Counted from the stretch's first letter, positions 27,626 through 42,436 are shown. The stretch is DNA of 64,000 nucleotides from Cricetomys ansorgei (GCA_026225945.1 JAMJFZ010000029.1:1-64000), one strand, 5' to 3'. Numbers and translations are program-made. The notes: a model not told the origin generated them from the sequence alone.

Positions 27626-28439
27626 TAACATTATAAAATTAAGGGACAGCTGGGGTGGAGGATAACAACGAAAGAGGCCTTTTAATGATAGCCAGATAGA
27701 CACTCATGAAATCACAGAGACTGTTGAGAAGTCACAGTGCCTTCCCAGAAATGAACCTAATGGTATCCCAGTGCATAGAGAGTAAGCAGACACAAGGCTG
27801 TAGTAGACAGTCAATACAAAATTAACTCAATGACATTTTTGTTCGTTTGTTATCATGGGGGCAGAGCTGTCTGGAGAAGGCTTTAGCAAACTGCTACATG
27901 AACTGAGAAGAATGTGACTCTGTATACACAGTTTCTGGTAGCAGGGAGAAGCCTTTACAGGGTGGCCTTAGTTTCCATTACCCTCAATGGAAGAGGGACC
28001 TATTGAAGCCCTAGAAATGGCCATTAGGGCCATTACAAAGGTCTGGAGGCAGAGTTAGTTATTCTCCCACCTGAACCTCCTAGGAAAGGCTTTTTATTGA
28101 GTAGATCAAGAGGGATAGGAAAGAAAAAAATAATATTTTGACAAAAAAGGTATTCAAAAATTATATTTATGAATTGGTCCCATGGAGATAATGATGATAC
28201 AATTAGTTTTGATATTTGTATAATGCAGGAGACTGCAAATAAATATTTATATTATGTGAAATGGGATAAAATACATTATGTTGAGTCATCTGCAGCTGTG
28301 AACAGAAGTCTGTCATTAATATTTGCAATATCACATCTGGTGTAAAGTCCTTTCACTCATTTTTTAGAAACAAATATTTATGAGATATCCAGAGTTAAAA
28401 TACACCCTGTGGCATAAGACAAGGATAAAATTTATTATC

Positions 28440-28742
28440 ATAGTACACCTGCTGTGGCTGCTCAGCAAAGAAGAATAAGGAAACATATTCATATGGAGAA
28501 ACCTTTCCAGACCTCAGGAGAGGGAACCACTTTCATGGCCAATGCCATATTCAATAGTAGATCCTTAAACATCAGAGCTCAGTTATTTTGTTGATTCAGA
28601 ACAACCCAGGTGTAGATTATAAGAAATTGAATATGCTCTATAGAAATCCAAAACCTACAGAAAATATGAAACCCCAAGTCCAAAAAGACCCTCACCCAAC
28701 ATTGCACAAAACAATTATTTTATACTTGACTAAAAATAATCT
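28440..28742. mobile_element. LTR-like element, copy 2
   Basis: Duplicate of the element at 9,820-10,121; same landmarks, several substitutions. Confidence 0.45.
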
Positions 28743-30082
28743 TGTACAAGATATTCCACACTCAGGAAAACCTGAAGGTGAGATGTCATGATGCCACTTT
28801 CCTAATTTTCATGAATGAAAGACACAATATGTTTTCTCCTTTACAGAAAGAAATTGACAAACGTTTTTCAGTATTTTTAAACATAGCTAAACCAGCTGCA
28901 TCCATAGACGAACAAACTTCCTTTTAAGCCCAAAAAACCCAAATATAAATTGCTTCTTTGAACTTGATATTTTGAACTGTACATTCTAACGCTGAGCCTT
29001 CATTCTAGTTGCCTCATTGACACTGCCTTGAGAATATTTTGAGTATTTCTGCTTTTATATAAATGTACAAACCTCATTTCAGTAAATCAGACTCACAGGC
29101 AGCTCCTCACTACAACCTTGATAAACTTATCTTACTGCCTAACTTTCTAACTCCTAACTTTCACTTATTTTTCTGACCTTTCCTTTTCCTCTACCTCATC
29201 CAGCCCACTTCTATCATCTTTTTACCCTCTTTACTTTTAATTGTTTTTACTTCATGTTATGATACAAAAAATACATTTCATGTGGCAATCTGATACCTGC
29301 CCATGATTACTCTTGGTTCTTTTTGGTCGTCTTTCTTACCCTCTTCACTTTACACACACTTATTTCTTGCTTATCCCCTTTTCAACTCCAAAATAACTTG
29401 CTTGTGCTTTCCTGTTGATTTTTTTCCATATCTTGCTTGTATTCTCCCCTCTCCTTATTTTGCATCTGTTCCTGCCCACTCATAGCCCACTTTATACATT
29501 AAGGCACCACATTAAAAAAGATTAGAATACACAAGAATCTTCATGTACACTAATACTTGATTGTGACATAGAGACAAATATGACAGCTAGGTGATATATT
29601 AATCAAAGATGCCAAATATATATATATACATATACACATATATTTATAAATTGAAATAAATTTTTATTTGTAATTCAAAATTTGATATACAAATATATAT
29701 ACATACATTATATTCAGGCTTTCTGTTGTTCAGGAATTAATATTCATTTAAATCAAGGATTTATAAAATGGAATAGGTGAATAGCATGCTATTTAAAGTT
29801 AAAAACCAAAGAACTCATAGGCCTCTATTACTACTTCCATTGTAGGGTATTTATTGTCTTCAATAAAGTCAGCTCATCACCTAATAGAAGTGACAGAAAT
29901 CAAAGACAAGGAGGAATCATGAATTGAAGAAGACAGAAGACTTATCATTACACCAAGCTGAATACCACAATTGGCAAGAGAAATGTGCTTTGACTTTCCA
30001 AACTACCAAATGAGGCAGTTTTGTAAAAAACTGAATTTTAAATCAAAATTGAATGAAGTGTAAACAATAATGTAAAGATTTC

Positions 30083-30248
30083 AGCAAAGAGTGATGATGT
30101 ACACCTAAAATCCTAGTACCCAGGAAGCAGTGAATGTTTGACTTTTACATATATAAGGTAAACCAAGCCACCATAGTGAGATTTGTGACAATATAGACTA
30201 GATTGTGACTTCTGTCTCAAGTACAGCAAGAACAACAACAAAAATACC
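30083..30248 (+). mobile_element. Old B1-like SINE, copy 2
   Basis: Same element as at 11,533-11,693, in the second duplication copy. Confidence 0.6.
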
Positions 30249-32004
30249 TAATATTCATGGTCAAATATCACTTATACCTGGAATGACAATTGTCAGCATA
30301 GTGAAATAAAGAGAGGTGCAATAGAGGCCTTCATATACTAGCAGTAACCAACATCTGGATAACTGGGCTTAAGGCCTACCCAAAAAGAAGTAACTAATGC
30401 AAGAAGGAAATCTAGTAAACCAAACAGAGTTACTCCCATCGTCAATCGTAGAATTCCTACCCATCATTTCCTAGAACAACATAATTTAAAACTATATTCC
30501 TCACACTATATGCCCTTACACTAATAAATAAATGTAGCACTACACCCTGATTGAAGCGCCTTTCCTTTGGGACAGATATTATCACAGTAAATCACAATTT
30601 GTTCAAATGGAGACAAGAATATTTCATGGAATGCACAGGTCCAGTGGAAATATTTATTGCATAACTCTGTATGAATAGCTATGCAACCAGTACAAAGAAG
30701 TATCTGAAAGAATGTAAGAGTAGTGGACAAAGAAGTGTGTTGAAAGATATTGTCTTCTGAAATAATAGAGGGTCTTCTCATTAATAATTATGTATTTGTT
30801 CTCTTTGTTGTGCTTTATTATTATATTTTAGTAAATGATTTCAGGATTCTTTCAGCAATTTTCAAAAGTAGTTTAATTGAGTGTCTCCAAACCTCATTCT
30901 TTTTTCTTCTCTACCTCTCTTTGTGTGTAATGTCTATCAGTAGTTCTACTGTGAAAAGAAAATGTAGCAAGAAGAAATAGAACCAGAATGAGAATAAGTA
31001 AGTAATGCTGGGAAACTGTAAATCTAACATCAAAAAAGTCAAAAAAGAACAATAACTTTGCTTCCTCGCACATATTAAGTTTTGTTAGCCTTGAACGATT
31101 CTGCCTGGGTTTTTCTCAACTTCTAGGCAGGTTGTAGTATCAGGTGCGTGGCCAGAGCGAGAGGAGACTGTGAAAATGCAATGTGTCCTTGTATACAATA
31201 TATTGTGCCAATTTTTTGTTTCTTTTTTTTCAGTGAACTTGATATTCATAGTTACTATGGTTGATTTTACCCCACAAATATGAAGAAAATAAGTCCTTAT
31301 GTCTTCTCACCATTTAGACTAGTATAAAATGAAATGTGAATATGAGGAAAGGTGGAAGAAATTAAAAGACATTGATTTTTGTGTTGTTGAAAATAAACAG
31401 AGGAAGTGGTGTAGTCCAGACTTTATTTCAATGTTGGGAGAATCTGATGAAATATTAGCACTATTTTGTGATTACGTAGAGACACAAGAGAATCAATCAA
31501 GAAACAATTTCAGGTTGTAATTCATAAAGGTTTTAGAAAATGAAATTATGAATTTAGGTGGTGCATATGCTTATAGTCAAAGAAGACACAAAATATCCAA
31601 TTAGCATTTGCACCAAAAAATAAAGAGGGAAAATGGAAAAAAATTAAAAAGCTATTCTGATATGACCTCAAATTGAATGGATGAGGCAAATTGCCTAGGA
31701 TTGAACAGAAAGCACAGCATACTGGGAAACACTGAGGATGGGGTTTCTGACATGATTTATCACTTAACTGAAGATAATGAATACTTGTTTTTAAGACTCT
31801 CATGATCAATTCATCTTTTCCTGAGTAAATCACAGTTTGTGATTAAGAAAACTCATTTTTAGACAAAGTAATGGAATCAAAATGTAGATATTAAATTTGG
31901 AATAATAAAATACAGTGATTTTTCAAAATGTAAGGTAGCAAGTTGTCAATAGGTATTTTATGCAAAAGGATTTTGAGAATCATGAAATCAAAATAATTTT
32001 TACA

Positions 32005-33056
32005 GCTTTGTTTAAGGAGTGCCTCAGTAAAACATGTGGATCTCTCTGTGAAGGGGATATAGAACAAATTTTGTGGGTTAGCTGGGTGAGGATGGGAATG
32101 TATCACCTTTGGGAAAAGGATAAGAGGCAGAGAATATAGGGAATACAGACTGGAATTGGAAGGTATTTTGGAGGTACACTTCAAAACTAGTACTATAGAA
32201 ACTCCCTGTCATTCACAAAGGTGACCATAGCGAAAAATCCTAGTAATGGGGAATAAGGGACCTGTGTTGGCCATCTTTTATAACCAGGAAAGGCTTACAG
32301 TAGTGCTACTGGGACACCAACTAAGACACAAAATCTTCGACCTACAAATTGCTCTGTCTTCAAGATGTATGGGGCCAATGGACAGGCAACAAAACAAGAG
32401 ATGTAACAGATGATTGACACTGCAGGGATGGCGAGCAACCATTCTCTGGATATCCCATAGATGATTCATAATGAAGTTTGGCTTTATTCATAGATCAGTG
32501 TCTAGTCTAATCTTCATCTGAGAAGCCTCCTCTTGTAGCTGATGAGAGCAGTTAGAGAGTCCCATAGCCAAACATTGGGTGGGGGTTAGAAAACAAGGAG
32601 TAAGAGAGCAGAGAGAAATTGTGGGGACAAATTGTGGGGACTAAAAAGTCGAACGCAGTAGGAGACATGCCTCATGGAATCAACTGTCCAGACACATCGT
32701 GGCTCAGAGACTGAAACAGTTGTCAGGGAGCTTGCATGGATCTGTGGTATGTCCCCCACATATATTTTAAGGGAATTATGCTACATATTCTTGTAGTACT
32801 CCTACAAGTTTAAGTAGTAGTTTTCTGACATATTTACCTGTCATATGGCACTGTTACATGATATGTTCTGATTTTCTTTTTTTCAAGAAAATCAGGAAGA
32901 GGAGCATAGGTGGATTTGAGGGAGAGGTGAGATGGGAAAGAACTTGGAGTAGTGGAGGGAGGGGAGCCTGCCTTCTGGATGTACAGTCCACAAGGCAAAA
33001 ATGAAATTAATGAAAAATAAAAAAATAAAAAGTAAGATATGTCATTAAAAAAAACC
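32005..33056 (+). mobile_element. L1 3' end (Lx-like 3' UTR), copy 2
   Basis: Copy-2 counterpart of 13,440-14,475, with a shorter A-tail near 33,046-33,054. Confidence 0.55.
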
Positions 33057-36000
33057 TCTATGTCATCTTCCTTTGAAAAGTAGAGCTGCATCCAGTTGAA
33101 TCATAGACCAATGGATTTACAACAAAAATGTATGAGAAACTATCCCTGAAATTTAAAAAACATGGACACTGGATTCAGGAAATTTTTTCACAGGAATCAC
33201 CAATTAGTTATTAAATTGTCTTACACAGGACAGAGAGGCAGGGGAGGAGAGGTAATGTTTATAAAAATGTAGATATTTGGGACTTTGAGGCATACATTGA
33301 AAAAAGAGCATAAGCTTTAAGAATTATGAAGAAATCCTTAATATCATTAATGAAAAGTATATACATCAAGTATTAACAAATAATAATTTTTACAAAGGAG
33401 TATAGATAATAAATATAACAATTGATTTCATTCCTTCTGGAAATATAAACTAATCTCAAAGCAAACCATAATGATCATATTGCTAAGTTTCTGTGCACTA
33501 TGGCTTTCTTTGTTGACACTAGTCCTTAGCATCAAGCCAAGAAATACAGCAGATGGGTACTGATAAACAGCAGAAGTCAGTGAGTCATCCATTTGGTTAG
33601 AAAAGATCAATAGATGGAAGTATATCGTCTTATGTAATTGGATTATAAAGTGGAACCTCCATCATTCTTATTCTTTCATAACAGAAAACAAAAGATCATG
33701 AAGAAATAGTGAACAGTAGTGTGTGACCCTTTTACTCTTACTTTCAAAATTCTACAATTTCGGTGAATACACCCATTCTATGAAGTTCACAAAGCTGAAG
33801 ATTGCTTCTTGGGACACAGTGGCAAGTTTGCATGGAAGAAAGGCTAGCTGTGTTATATGGGCCAAATGCTGTGAATGTGATTTTACAGAATGTCTAAAGA
33901 TTTCAAATTTCAATCAATTCTTCAAGACTTTTTTTCCATTTATTGAAAGAGTGGATTATCTTCGACATATTCAGTAAGGTGTTTTCTGTTTTAGAAAATA
34001 ATCCTTCAAGATTTCACAATAGGGAAATTATTATCTCAGATGTCTCACATCTCCATACCAAGCTTGTCAAAAACCCCACACAAAACAAGTCCCTTTCAAA
34101 ATATCATTTATTTTAGTTTTATTTTGTGACCCTATGAATTTAATCAGAGTTACATGTGTGACCATGGCTTTGTAACTAACTCTTATACCCTAATGGCCTC
34201 ACCAGTGTGAATAAAGGGAAATGTTAGAGCTCACGCTATTGAAAAACCATACTGATAAAAGGACCCTAGTTCAGGAATAATGGGAAAAATCTCATAGTCA
34301 ATGTTCTCATTTATGCATCCCATCAGACAGGCCAATTTCAGGCAAATATTCTAACTCTGAATATAATGAACAGCTCACCAGTTGGATGTAATCATATTAA
34401 AATGCAGTTGAACATATAAAGGTACCATGATTGTTTTATTTCATTGAATTCGACAGGCATACGTACTATCTCACTGAAATATATTTGTCATGTTTCAATT
34501 CATTAATGCTCCTGGTTTTTTTTTTAAACATTGTGAATGCATGTGCTGTTATATATGATGATTTCAGATATCTTCTTCAAATGTGTGAATTTTCTTTTAA
34601 CCATTTCCTCCATGTATCTCAAAGGTCCAAATATCTAAAATTTGATAAGTTTTACCTCTCTCCCTCTGATTCTCTTGTCTTCATAAGGCAATAAATACAC
34701 TCAATGATTTGTCCCTAAAGAATCTTTCCTTACTCCAATACCCAAATTTTAAAGCTCCTTCTGACCACTTATCCTAAATTTCTCCTGTTTAATCTCTTAA
34801 ATATAAGAATCTCTGACTTTCCTGCATATAGTTCTATATTATTCTGGAAAATGACATAGAAAGGTCTGAATGTATATCTTCAGTTTTTCTAAATACAATA
34901 AATTGTGATGATTAAAAATTTTGACAATTTTTTATCCAAAACCATCTGCAATGAGTATTAACAACAACATGCTCCTTCACTTTTTAAGTAAACAGTGTGT
35001 GTTTATTTTTCCTAAATTAGTACATATTTTTCAACATCAGTACACTATAAAATTCTGATTTTGTAAAGAAATCTATGGTTTAACCACATCAAGAATAATC
35101 AAACATGATGATTATGAAAAGTAAATATTATTAAAATTTTGGAAATATTATGAATATCTTATGATTTTCCAACCTCATGCTGTTCCTTTGACTTTGAATT
35201 CCTGTATCATCAAATTCAATTATCATCATCTATTAAGATTGAAATCAGAATACATTTATTTTATTATTTCGTTCTTCTCTCATCTTCCCACTTACGCATA
35301 ACAGTAATGGTTCCTTGACATTCCCAAGTGTTTTTGCTGGAGGAGAACATGGGTTATTTCTATTTACTACTTAACAGATATGTCTCACTGCCCCAAATAT
35401 CTAAAGATTGATCAGGTTTTGCTTTCCTCTCTACAGCCTTTTTAAAATCCTAGGTTAAAGCAACATTTCATTAGTGATTTCGCAAAGAGATGTTTTATAT
35501 GTCCAATGTGCATGTTCTTGCATTTTAATATGACTAAGTTTTTAGCTGCTCTTCTTGGAAATATAGATCCATGGTTTATCTGGACCAGCATACACTGGAA
35601 AAAAACTTTGGAATATTTGTTTATATATCTTTATTCTATAGTTAAATTTTGTTTATGAGCAAAGATATTTTATCACATGCTCATCAAAATGATTTTGTTT
35701 GGAAAATATACTACAAAATTCTCTTTAAAATAAGATTAATTGATATATATTTACTATTCACAAATCAATATCTACATTTAGGCTCCATTGCATTATAAAA
35801 CAGATATAAACTCTTTTTAAAACATACTGAATTTTAAACACTATTAAGTTGAATAAAACATGAGAGTCTGAAAAGACAATACTCTTTATATTTAGGTTGA
35901 ATAATGAATCATTTCAGAGGCCTCAATGTCGACAGAAATCTGTGGCTTTGGCTCCGTGTACAATCCTAAGCAATTTTCCTTATTTATTCAGTTGAAGGTT

Positions 36001-36970
36001 AAATCAGCACAAGTTTTTAAATTCTTCCTTGTTCCTTCTTCAGAACTCTTATTTATGTCATCACTGCTTCATAAATTTCATTGTTGATGCATAACTACAA
36101 GCAAATACATAAATTCAATTATTAATCTCATTTCTGAGAAGATTTTTAGAACACTAAATGCATTCATTTATTTACTGATTCTTTTATTTTTCTTCATAAT
36201 CACAGTGATATTAGTTCAGCAAAATTTCACAATAGTGAAATTTAAAAGATCGTTAATTTAAAAAACAAAAAATTCAATGTGTTTCCATTTTTTTCCAATT
36301 TTTAAATAATTTTTAAAATTTCAGTTCCTGCTAGTTTTAAAGTGAGAATCCTTAAGGACTCATTTTAGTCTTTCTTGCAGAATTCAACTGAACATAGTAG
36401 TACGAATTCTAAGTTCACTGAGCTATAAAATACCCAGAATATTGATGCAAAATATTCATATCAAGGTCATACTGAATCCTCAGAGCCTTCTCTTTCTCTC
36501 TTGGATAACCTTATACTAATACTTGGATCAAACAAGAAGAACAGACATCTTCCAAGGCAAATATAACTTTAAACACATGAAGAAGCATAGGGTGGTGTTT
36601 AACATCTGTGTCTCGATGTTGCTTTTGTACTTTTCCTCTTTAATCAACCTGGTTTTCCACATGTGTTTCTATTTCTCCCTATTTCTGAATTTAACCTTTC
36701 ACAAAATATGTATAGGAAAACTCCATGGTCAAACTCCAGAGAGTTGTGGTAGTTTGGGAGAGATTCAATTAAAACTATGTATGAAAATATATTTAAAAAC
36801 TCTGAAAGCATGTAATGAAGAATGATATTGTGTCAATTTCAAAAAGGAGCACAATCACACAATTAATAATGAGGTGAGGAAAAATAAAACATAGTAAACT
36901 AAAATATTGTCAATAATGTAAAATATTTATCCCCAGTACTGTTCACAATTAGGAAGAATATTCTTGCTAA
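33057..36970. other. No gene recognised (copy 2 counterpart of 14,476-18,588)
   Basis: The 100-codon frame at 36,523-36,825 is cut by TAG in copy 1 (near 18,054), so it shows no coding constraint. Confidence 0.5.
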
Positions 36971-37166
36971 AATGGCAAATATCAAATTATGTTCTTTATA
37001 TAATAGATTGTGTTTTAATGCACAATTTAGGGTTTCATTTGTAAAAGAAATTCATCACAGGTCTCCCATCATTCTTCCATCCATTCTCTCCCAGCAGGAG
37101 CTCCTCACTTGCCCCCATTCCCAAGAATATATGCTATTTTTCTTTTTTTTATTATCACATAAACAG

Positions 37167-37192
37167 ACACGCACACAAACATACAAACACAC

Positions 37193-37270
<78 letters not shown>
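37167..37270. repeat. (CA)n(TA)n microsatellite, expanded in copy 2
   Basis: Counterpart of 18,589-18,640, two to three times longer. Confidence 0.95.
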
Positions 37271-37274
<4 letters not shown>

Positions 37275-37299
37275 TATTTTCCAACTAGCAGAGTCTGTT

Positions 37300-38345
37300 T
37301 TTTGTTTTATGAGTATATATGGTTACACAATTGATAACTGAAGATATGTGTGATCCACTAGGGAAAATGGTTGGGGGAGAGGACTCCATCTGTTCTGCTG
37401 TAGAGGAAGGGACAAGACCAGAAGATTGGACTGGGAGGAATGGAGAAAGTGATAAGTATCTGCATTTGACATACAGGCCTTATCACTCTGCACTAGACAC
37501 CACTCAGGGAGCTCTTCTTTGAAAAAAGCTTGGTTCCCAATTCTCAGCAGTTATTAGCCTCTTCCAGATCTTTTTCTATGGTTGGGACAGCTTGAAATAG
37601 TTCCCTTCCATATTTACATGCTTATTTCTATCACCATTGTTACAGTCTTGATTGTAAGGTTTGTTTATAGGACAGACTATATGAGTGCAGACATTCTGTT
37701 ATTTTGCCTTTTAGAATCTTTCTAGTTTACTCTCCTGAAATAGTCTGTGTGCCTTAGATGGAGGAGCTCTGTTGCTGATATATCTATTGGGGCTGGGTTT
37801 CTTACGATCTATTTATCTGTGCCTTGTGTTCATTCGTGGGTTTTTGTCATGGTGTTTACTTGCTATAAAGAAAAGTGTCCTTACTGAAGAGTCATAGCTA
37901 TACAAATCTTGGCGGAAAAAACATTTAGAATGTATAATGGAATTAGGCTTATCTAGCAAAATGATGGGAGTAGGCAATTTTTATGAACCATAATCTTAAT
38001 AGATCTTGGTGGTTTAATAGACTCCCAGTACCAGATATGATTTTCCCTCCTGCTGAGGGCCCTATGATCCAATTAGACAGTTGTGTTTGCAACCAAGATG
38101 TGAATGTCAATCAGTGCTCCATTCTACAATTATTGTCATGTTGGTAATTCTTATGATTCATAGATGTTGCAGTCGGTAGAGTGGATAATTCCTTCCATCC
38201 CTTGTTAGCATTGATAGGATTTTTGAAAGCATCGATGCTAGACTACATGAAAGAAGCTTTCATGTCAAAGCCAGCTAGAATGATCTGTGTCCTGTGTCTT
38301 AGTGTGCACTATCTTCAGAAATAAAGGCCATGAAACAAAACAAAA
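37300..38345. mobile_element. L1-related interspersed repeat, copy 2
   Basis: Copy-2 counterpart of 18,700-19,695. Confidence 0.4.
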
Positions 38346-38490
38346 CAATAATATGAATAGTTTCTAGAGTCACTTGGCTTAATGTGACCAACCACTTAAA
38401 AGGAAGTGTTCTGTGTATGATATTTAAATTTTTATTAGTCTGATTTTCTTGTGGGACTCTTTGTTAGTCCTACTGGGTTGACTTCCTATA

Positions 38491-38528
<38 letters not shown>
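38491..38528. repeat. (CA)n microsatellite (copy 2)
   Basis: Counterpart of 19,862-19,913; a TA run follows at about 38,582-38,600. Confidence 0.95.
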
Positions 38529-38530
<2 letters not shown>

Positions 38531-38639
38531 GTAAACAGTGATAGTAGTTAATTAGAATTGACATATAGATAAAGGATAGTGTATATATATATATATATAC
38601 ATTAATATTTTATATAACTAAGTATAAATTAATGATTTC

Positions 38640-39960
38640 TTGAGGCCTTATCAAAAACTGTTGGGATAAATTTTCCATCTTCCTACTCGGTTATTGTCCC
38701 AATTGGAAATATTCACCCATGATTCCATTTCCAAATTCATTTCATCTTTAATCTGTTATTCTAAATTCTCTTAACAGCCTATGATCCTTTTATATTTTTT
38801 TGGTTTCTGTATTATTCCATGTTGTATATTCATATATGAAGATATGGATCTAGGAACAACACAAAAGAAAGAACATGGTGTGTTTATCTTTCTGTATCTG
38901 GGTTACAGCACTCAATACAATCTTTTCTAGTTTCATCCATTTAATGAAATATTAATGATTTCATTTTTCTTTATATCTAGAAGTATTCCATGGAATATAC
39001 ATACCACAGTTTGATTATCTATACACTGGTTATGTGACATTTATGTTGATTCCATTTCCTAGATATTGTGAATAGAGAATCAATGGACATGCAGGAACAA
39101 CTATATGTGGAGTAGGATGTTGAGTCATGTGGGCATATACCAAGGGATAATATAGTTGTGTCACATGAATTTACTCTTTGCTCTTTGAGAATTCTCCGTT
39201 GTGATTTATATAGTGAATGCACCAGTTTGTAATCCCAAGCAAAGTGAATGAGTTGCCTTTATTCCATACACTTCTAGCATATTTTATTAGTTATTCTGTT
39301 AAATTTGCCAATTTGAATGGAGTAAGATGGAATCTCTGAGTTGTTTTGATTTGTTTTTCATTAATTCCTGGGGACAGTAAACAGTTTTTGAGATATTATT
39401 TAGTAAATGTTTTCTTCTCCTGACCCTCTATTGTGGTCCCAAGATCGTTTCTCCAATAAGCCTTTTGGAATTTTTACTTTTATTTCTTGAGTTCTTTTCA
39501 TACTCTGGATATTATTCCTCTGTAAGATGTACAGATAGCAAATATTCTCTCCCATTCTGTTCACTTCCTATTGAATGTTTCCTGGGCTGTGAAGAAACTT
39601 TATAACATTTTGTAATACTCTGATCAATTGTTGAACTGAATTCTTTTGAAAATGGAGTCCTGTGCAAGAAGTTCTTCACATTATTCTGTAGGCTAATTGA
39701 CATGTTCTCTTCTTAGCAATCTCAGTGTTTCAGATTTCATGTTTATGTCATTGATCCATTTGGATTTAATTTTTGTGCAAGGTGATTGATGTAAGTTTAC
39801 TTGTCTACTTTCATTCCTCTCACACAAACATCCAATTTTTCCTGAACCAATTGTTGAAGATATTTTTTCTCCAGTTTCTTTTTGACATATTTGTCAAATA
39901 TTTTTAGAAGAAAAAATATTTACTTCAACAAGGCAGCTTAATTTTATTTAAAAATATTTC
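38640..39960 (-). mobile_element. L1 fragment, antisense (copy 2, fuller)
   Basis: Same L1 piece as at 20,060-20,800 but with the middle kept (GTATTCCATGGAATATACATACC, GGCATATACCAAGGGATAATA, GGAATCTCTGAGTTGTTTTG), in the order expected for reversed ORF2. Frames are broken. Confidence 0.65.
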
Positions 39961-40603
39961 TTTCAATGACTTTTAAAATTTTGATGTATTGTCATTATTT
40001 TGAATCCTGGTAATGACAGGGGAATTAAGACTGGTAGGAGGTGACAATCCTGAAATGTCAATTGTCCTTCACAGTTGAACAGTTATTGTGAGTCCAAGTC
40101 AAACTACTGCTGGACAAATAAGTTGATGAATAAAACACCTTCTGAGAATGGCAGTAATTGAATAAAATAAACTGTATAAAAAGTCTGAATCTCAGAATAC
40201 AGACACAAGGCAGAATTCAGTACTTTTCCAATAGTGAAATTTAAACCTACACTATTTATGACTTTGTTTTCTGATACTTTCCATTGTTTTTCAATGTGGA
40301 TGATAAGAGATTTTAATATTTTTTGTATATAATTGTGGAATTTTTTGAAATTAGCCTGTGAAGGAGTGTAGCATTTTTCAAGTTAAATACTATTAAGTTA
40401 CTTTCCACATACTCTTTCCTCCATCCAGCCACTCCTGTCCATCAAACTTCTCTCATATCCCCTTTACTCTCCAGGTGGTATCCTGTCTTTATTGGTTGTT
40501 ATTGTTACATATATATACATAATGCCTACGCATGTGTATATAAAATATTTTCATACAACATAGTTAATCTGTTTTGTTGATTGTATATATTGCTTCAATG
40601 TTG

Positions 40604-42287
40604 AGAACTCTACATTGGACAACATATAAGGGAACTTTTACCCAAGGTAGTCTAATTCTGCATATTGCAGTTGATTCATTAATGTCGTAAAGAAGACAGG
40701 TAGATAAGCCTTTGGCCAAGTTGGCAGGAAGAAAAAGAGATGACCCAAATAATCAGAGTAAGATCTGTACAGCAAAGTATGGTTGCTTGGATATTTAAAT
40801 GAGAAAATACATTTCATAGTGATAAATACAGAGATAAAATCTGAATGTCAAGTTTGTGGAAAACTGGGAACATGTAGCCACAAAGCAAGAAATGATTGCT
40901 GATAAAAATCCAGTACCTATGTTCACATAATGGTCTTCCTATGGTGCACTGGGAAAAGGTACTTCCTATTAACATTGCAATTCTGAATTTTAGAACTCTG
41001 GATACATTTAATAAATCTACCAGCTTTGGGGAGATCCTAGATACCATTCAGCTGGGCAGAGAATGTTGAACATATTTTCATAGGTGAATATATGAGCAAG
41101 ATATATGCGCAGATTCCTGTCTTGAAATTTTAGGACTAAAGCAGAGAGTCCATAAAAAATGAGTTTGGGAGAGAATATTATTTTAGATACAGACAGGCCA
41201 TCTTAATGGAAAAATTATTGGAAGTTTTTACAAATGTGTTATCTATGCTAACCCTGGAATTACTAATAAGGAGGAAATTCACCATTGTGACACCTATCAT
41301 AGTTTATATCTCATGTTTTTGAATGTTTTCATACTTTTGGAAAAGTGGATTGAAAATCAAGAAGGGTCAAGTACCCTGTTAATTTTCATGTGGGTATTTT
41401 CATTTCTCAAGCTTGCTGTTATTGCATTCAGAACCTCATTTCTGAAAATGTGGTTCTGATTAGAAATGTACTTACTCGTGTATGACTGTGAAGATATATC
41501 ACTATTCAGTTAGAATTTAGTTGAACATCTGAAAACCTAGTCAATATATGAATAAAATATTTCATCTACCTATGTTCCACAAATCTAAATAAACCAATTG
41601 AAAACCAATTGAAATATTTATATATAATTTAAGTGCAAATTATCTGTGTTTGTATGTGTGTGTCTTTGAATCTTTAAATAAATTGGTTTTTTTTGTGTAA
41701 TTTTATGTTTTGCATATCCTTAAATTTTATGTCACCCAATAAACCAGTCAGGTTGCTTCAAATTAAAATTTATTGTGAAATTCTCTGGTTTTTTTTAAGT
41801 TTACTATTACTTGGGATATTTATGGACCTTTTTTCCTCCATGTGAATTTTGTTATTCTCAACAGTTTTCTTCTGAAAAATTCAAGTGCATTTAAAGAGGC
41901 GGTGGCATTGATTTTATTGACATTTCTTTTCTTATATTACTCATTCTGCATTATGAATATTAATTAGGCTGATTGTCAATAACATGAAATATTACCATTT
42001 TATGGTCTATGGAAGATCATTCTTCTATGTTTTCAATTTTTCATTTTAGACATATGCATTCCATCCTGTAAGTGATTCAGAAGTAATAGAGAAGATACAA
42101 CACATTGTTTTGTTAAAAGGAAAAGTTTATCAATAGATGGACAGATAACAGTATATAAAAAGTGATAATAGAAACAACGTCTAAGGTGTATATGCAGGAG
42201 TTATGTTTTTATCCCCAAGCTTGGTTTTCAATACTTTCATGTTACATAATCTATACAGTTATTAATCATCAACAAGTAACCATAAAT
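40604..42287. other. Single-copy AT-rich sequence, nothing recognised
   Basis: Begins where the tandem duplication ends. No transposon text, RNA gene or plausible exon seen; the 77-codon minus-strand frame at 40,814-41,047 matches nothing known to me. Confidence 0.5.
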
Positions 42288-42436
42288 ACTGGTTGTTGCT
42301 GAAAGGTGCATGCCTTTCAACTCAGCACTTTCGAGGCAGAAGAAGGCAGCTCTCCGTGAGTTTGAGGCCAGCATGGTCTACAGAATGATTTCCAGGACAG
42401 CCAGAGTTATGCAGAGAAAGCCTGTGTCAAAAAATT
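42288..42436 (+). mobile_element. B1 SINE
   Basis: GGTGCATGCCTTTCAACTCAGCACTTTCGAGGC, GAGTTTGAGGCCAGCATGGTCTACAGA and CCAGGACAGCCAGAGTTAT are B1 landmarks in order, ending in an A-rich tail. Confidence 0.88.

Larger units (their letters stand above)
21452..40603. repeat. Large tandem duplication, copy 2 (about 19.15 kb)
   Basis: Head-to-tail with copy 1. It ends at GCTTCAATGTTG (about 40,592-40,603), after which the sequence is unique. It lacks the 2.2 kb found in copy 1 (junction near 22,915) and has about 0.6 kb of L1 (around 38,950-39,555) that copy 1 lacks. Confidence 0.93.
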
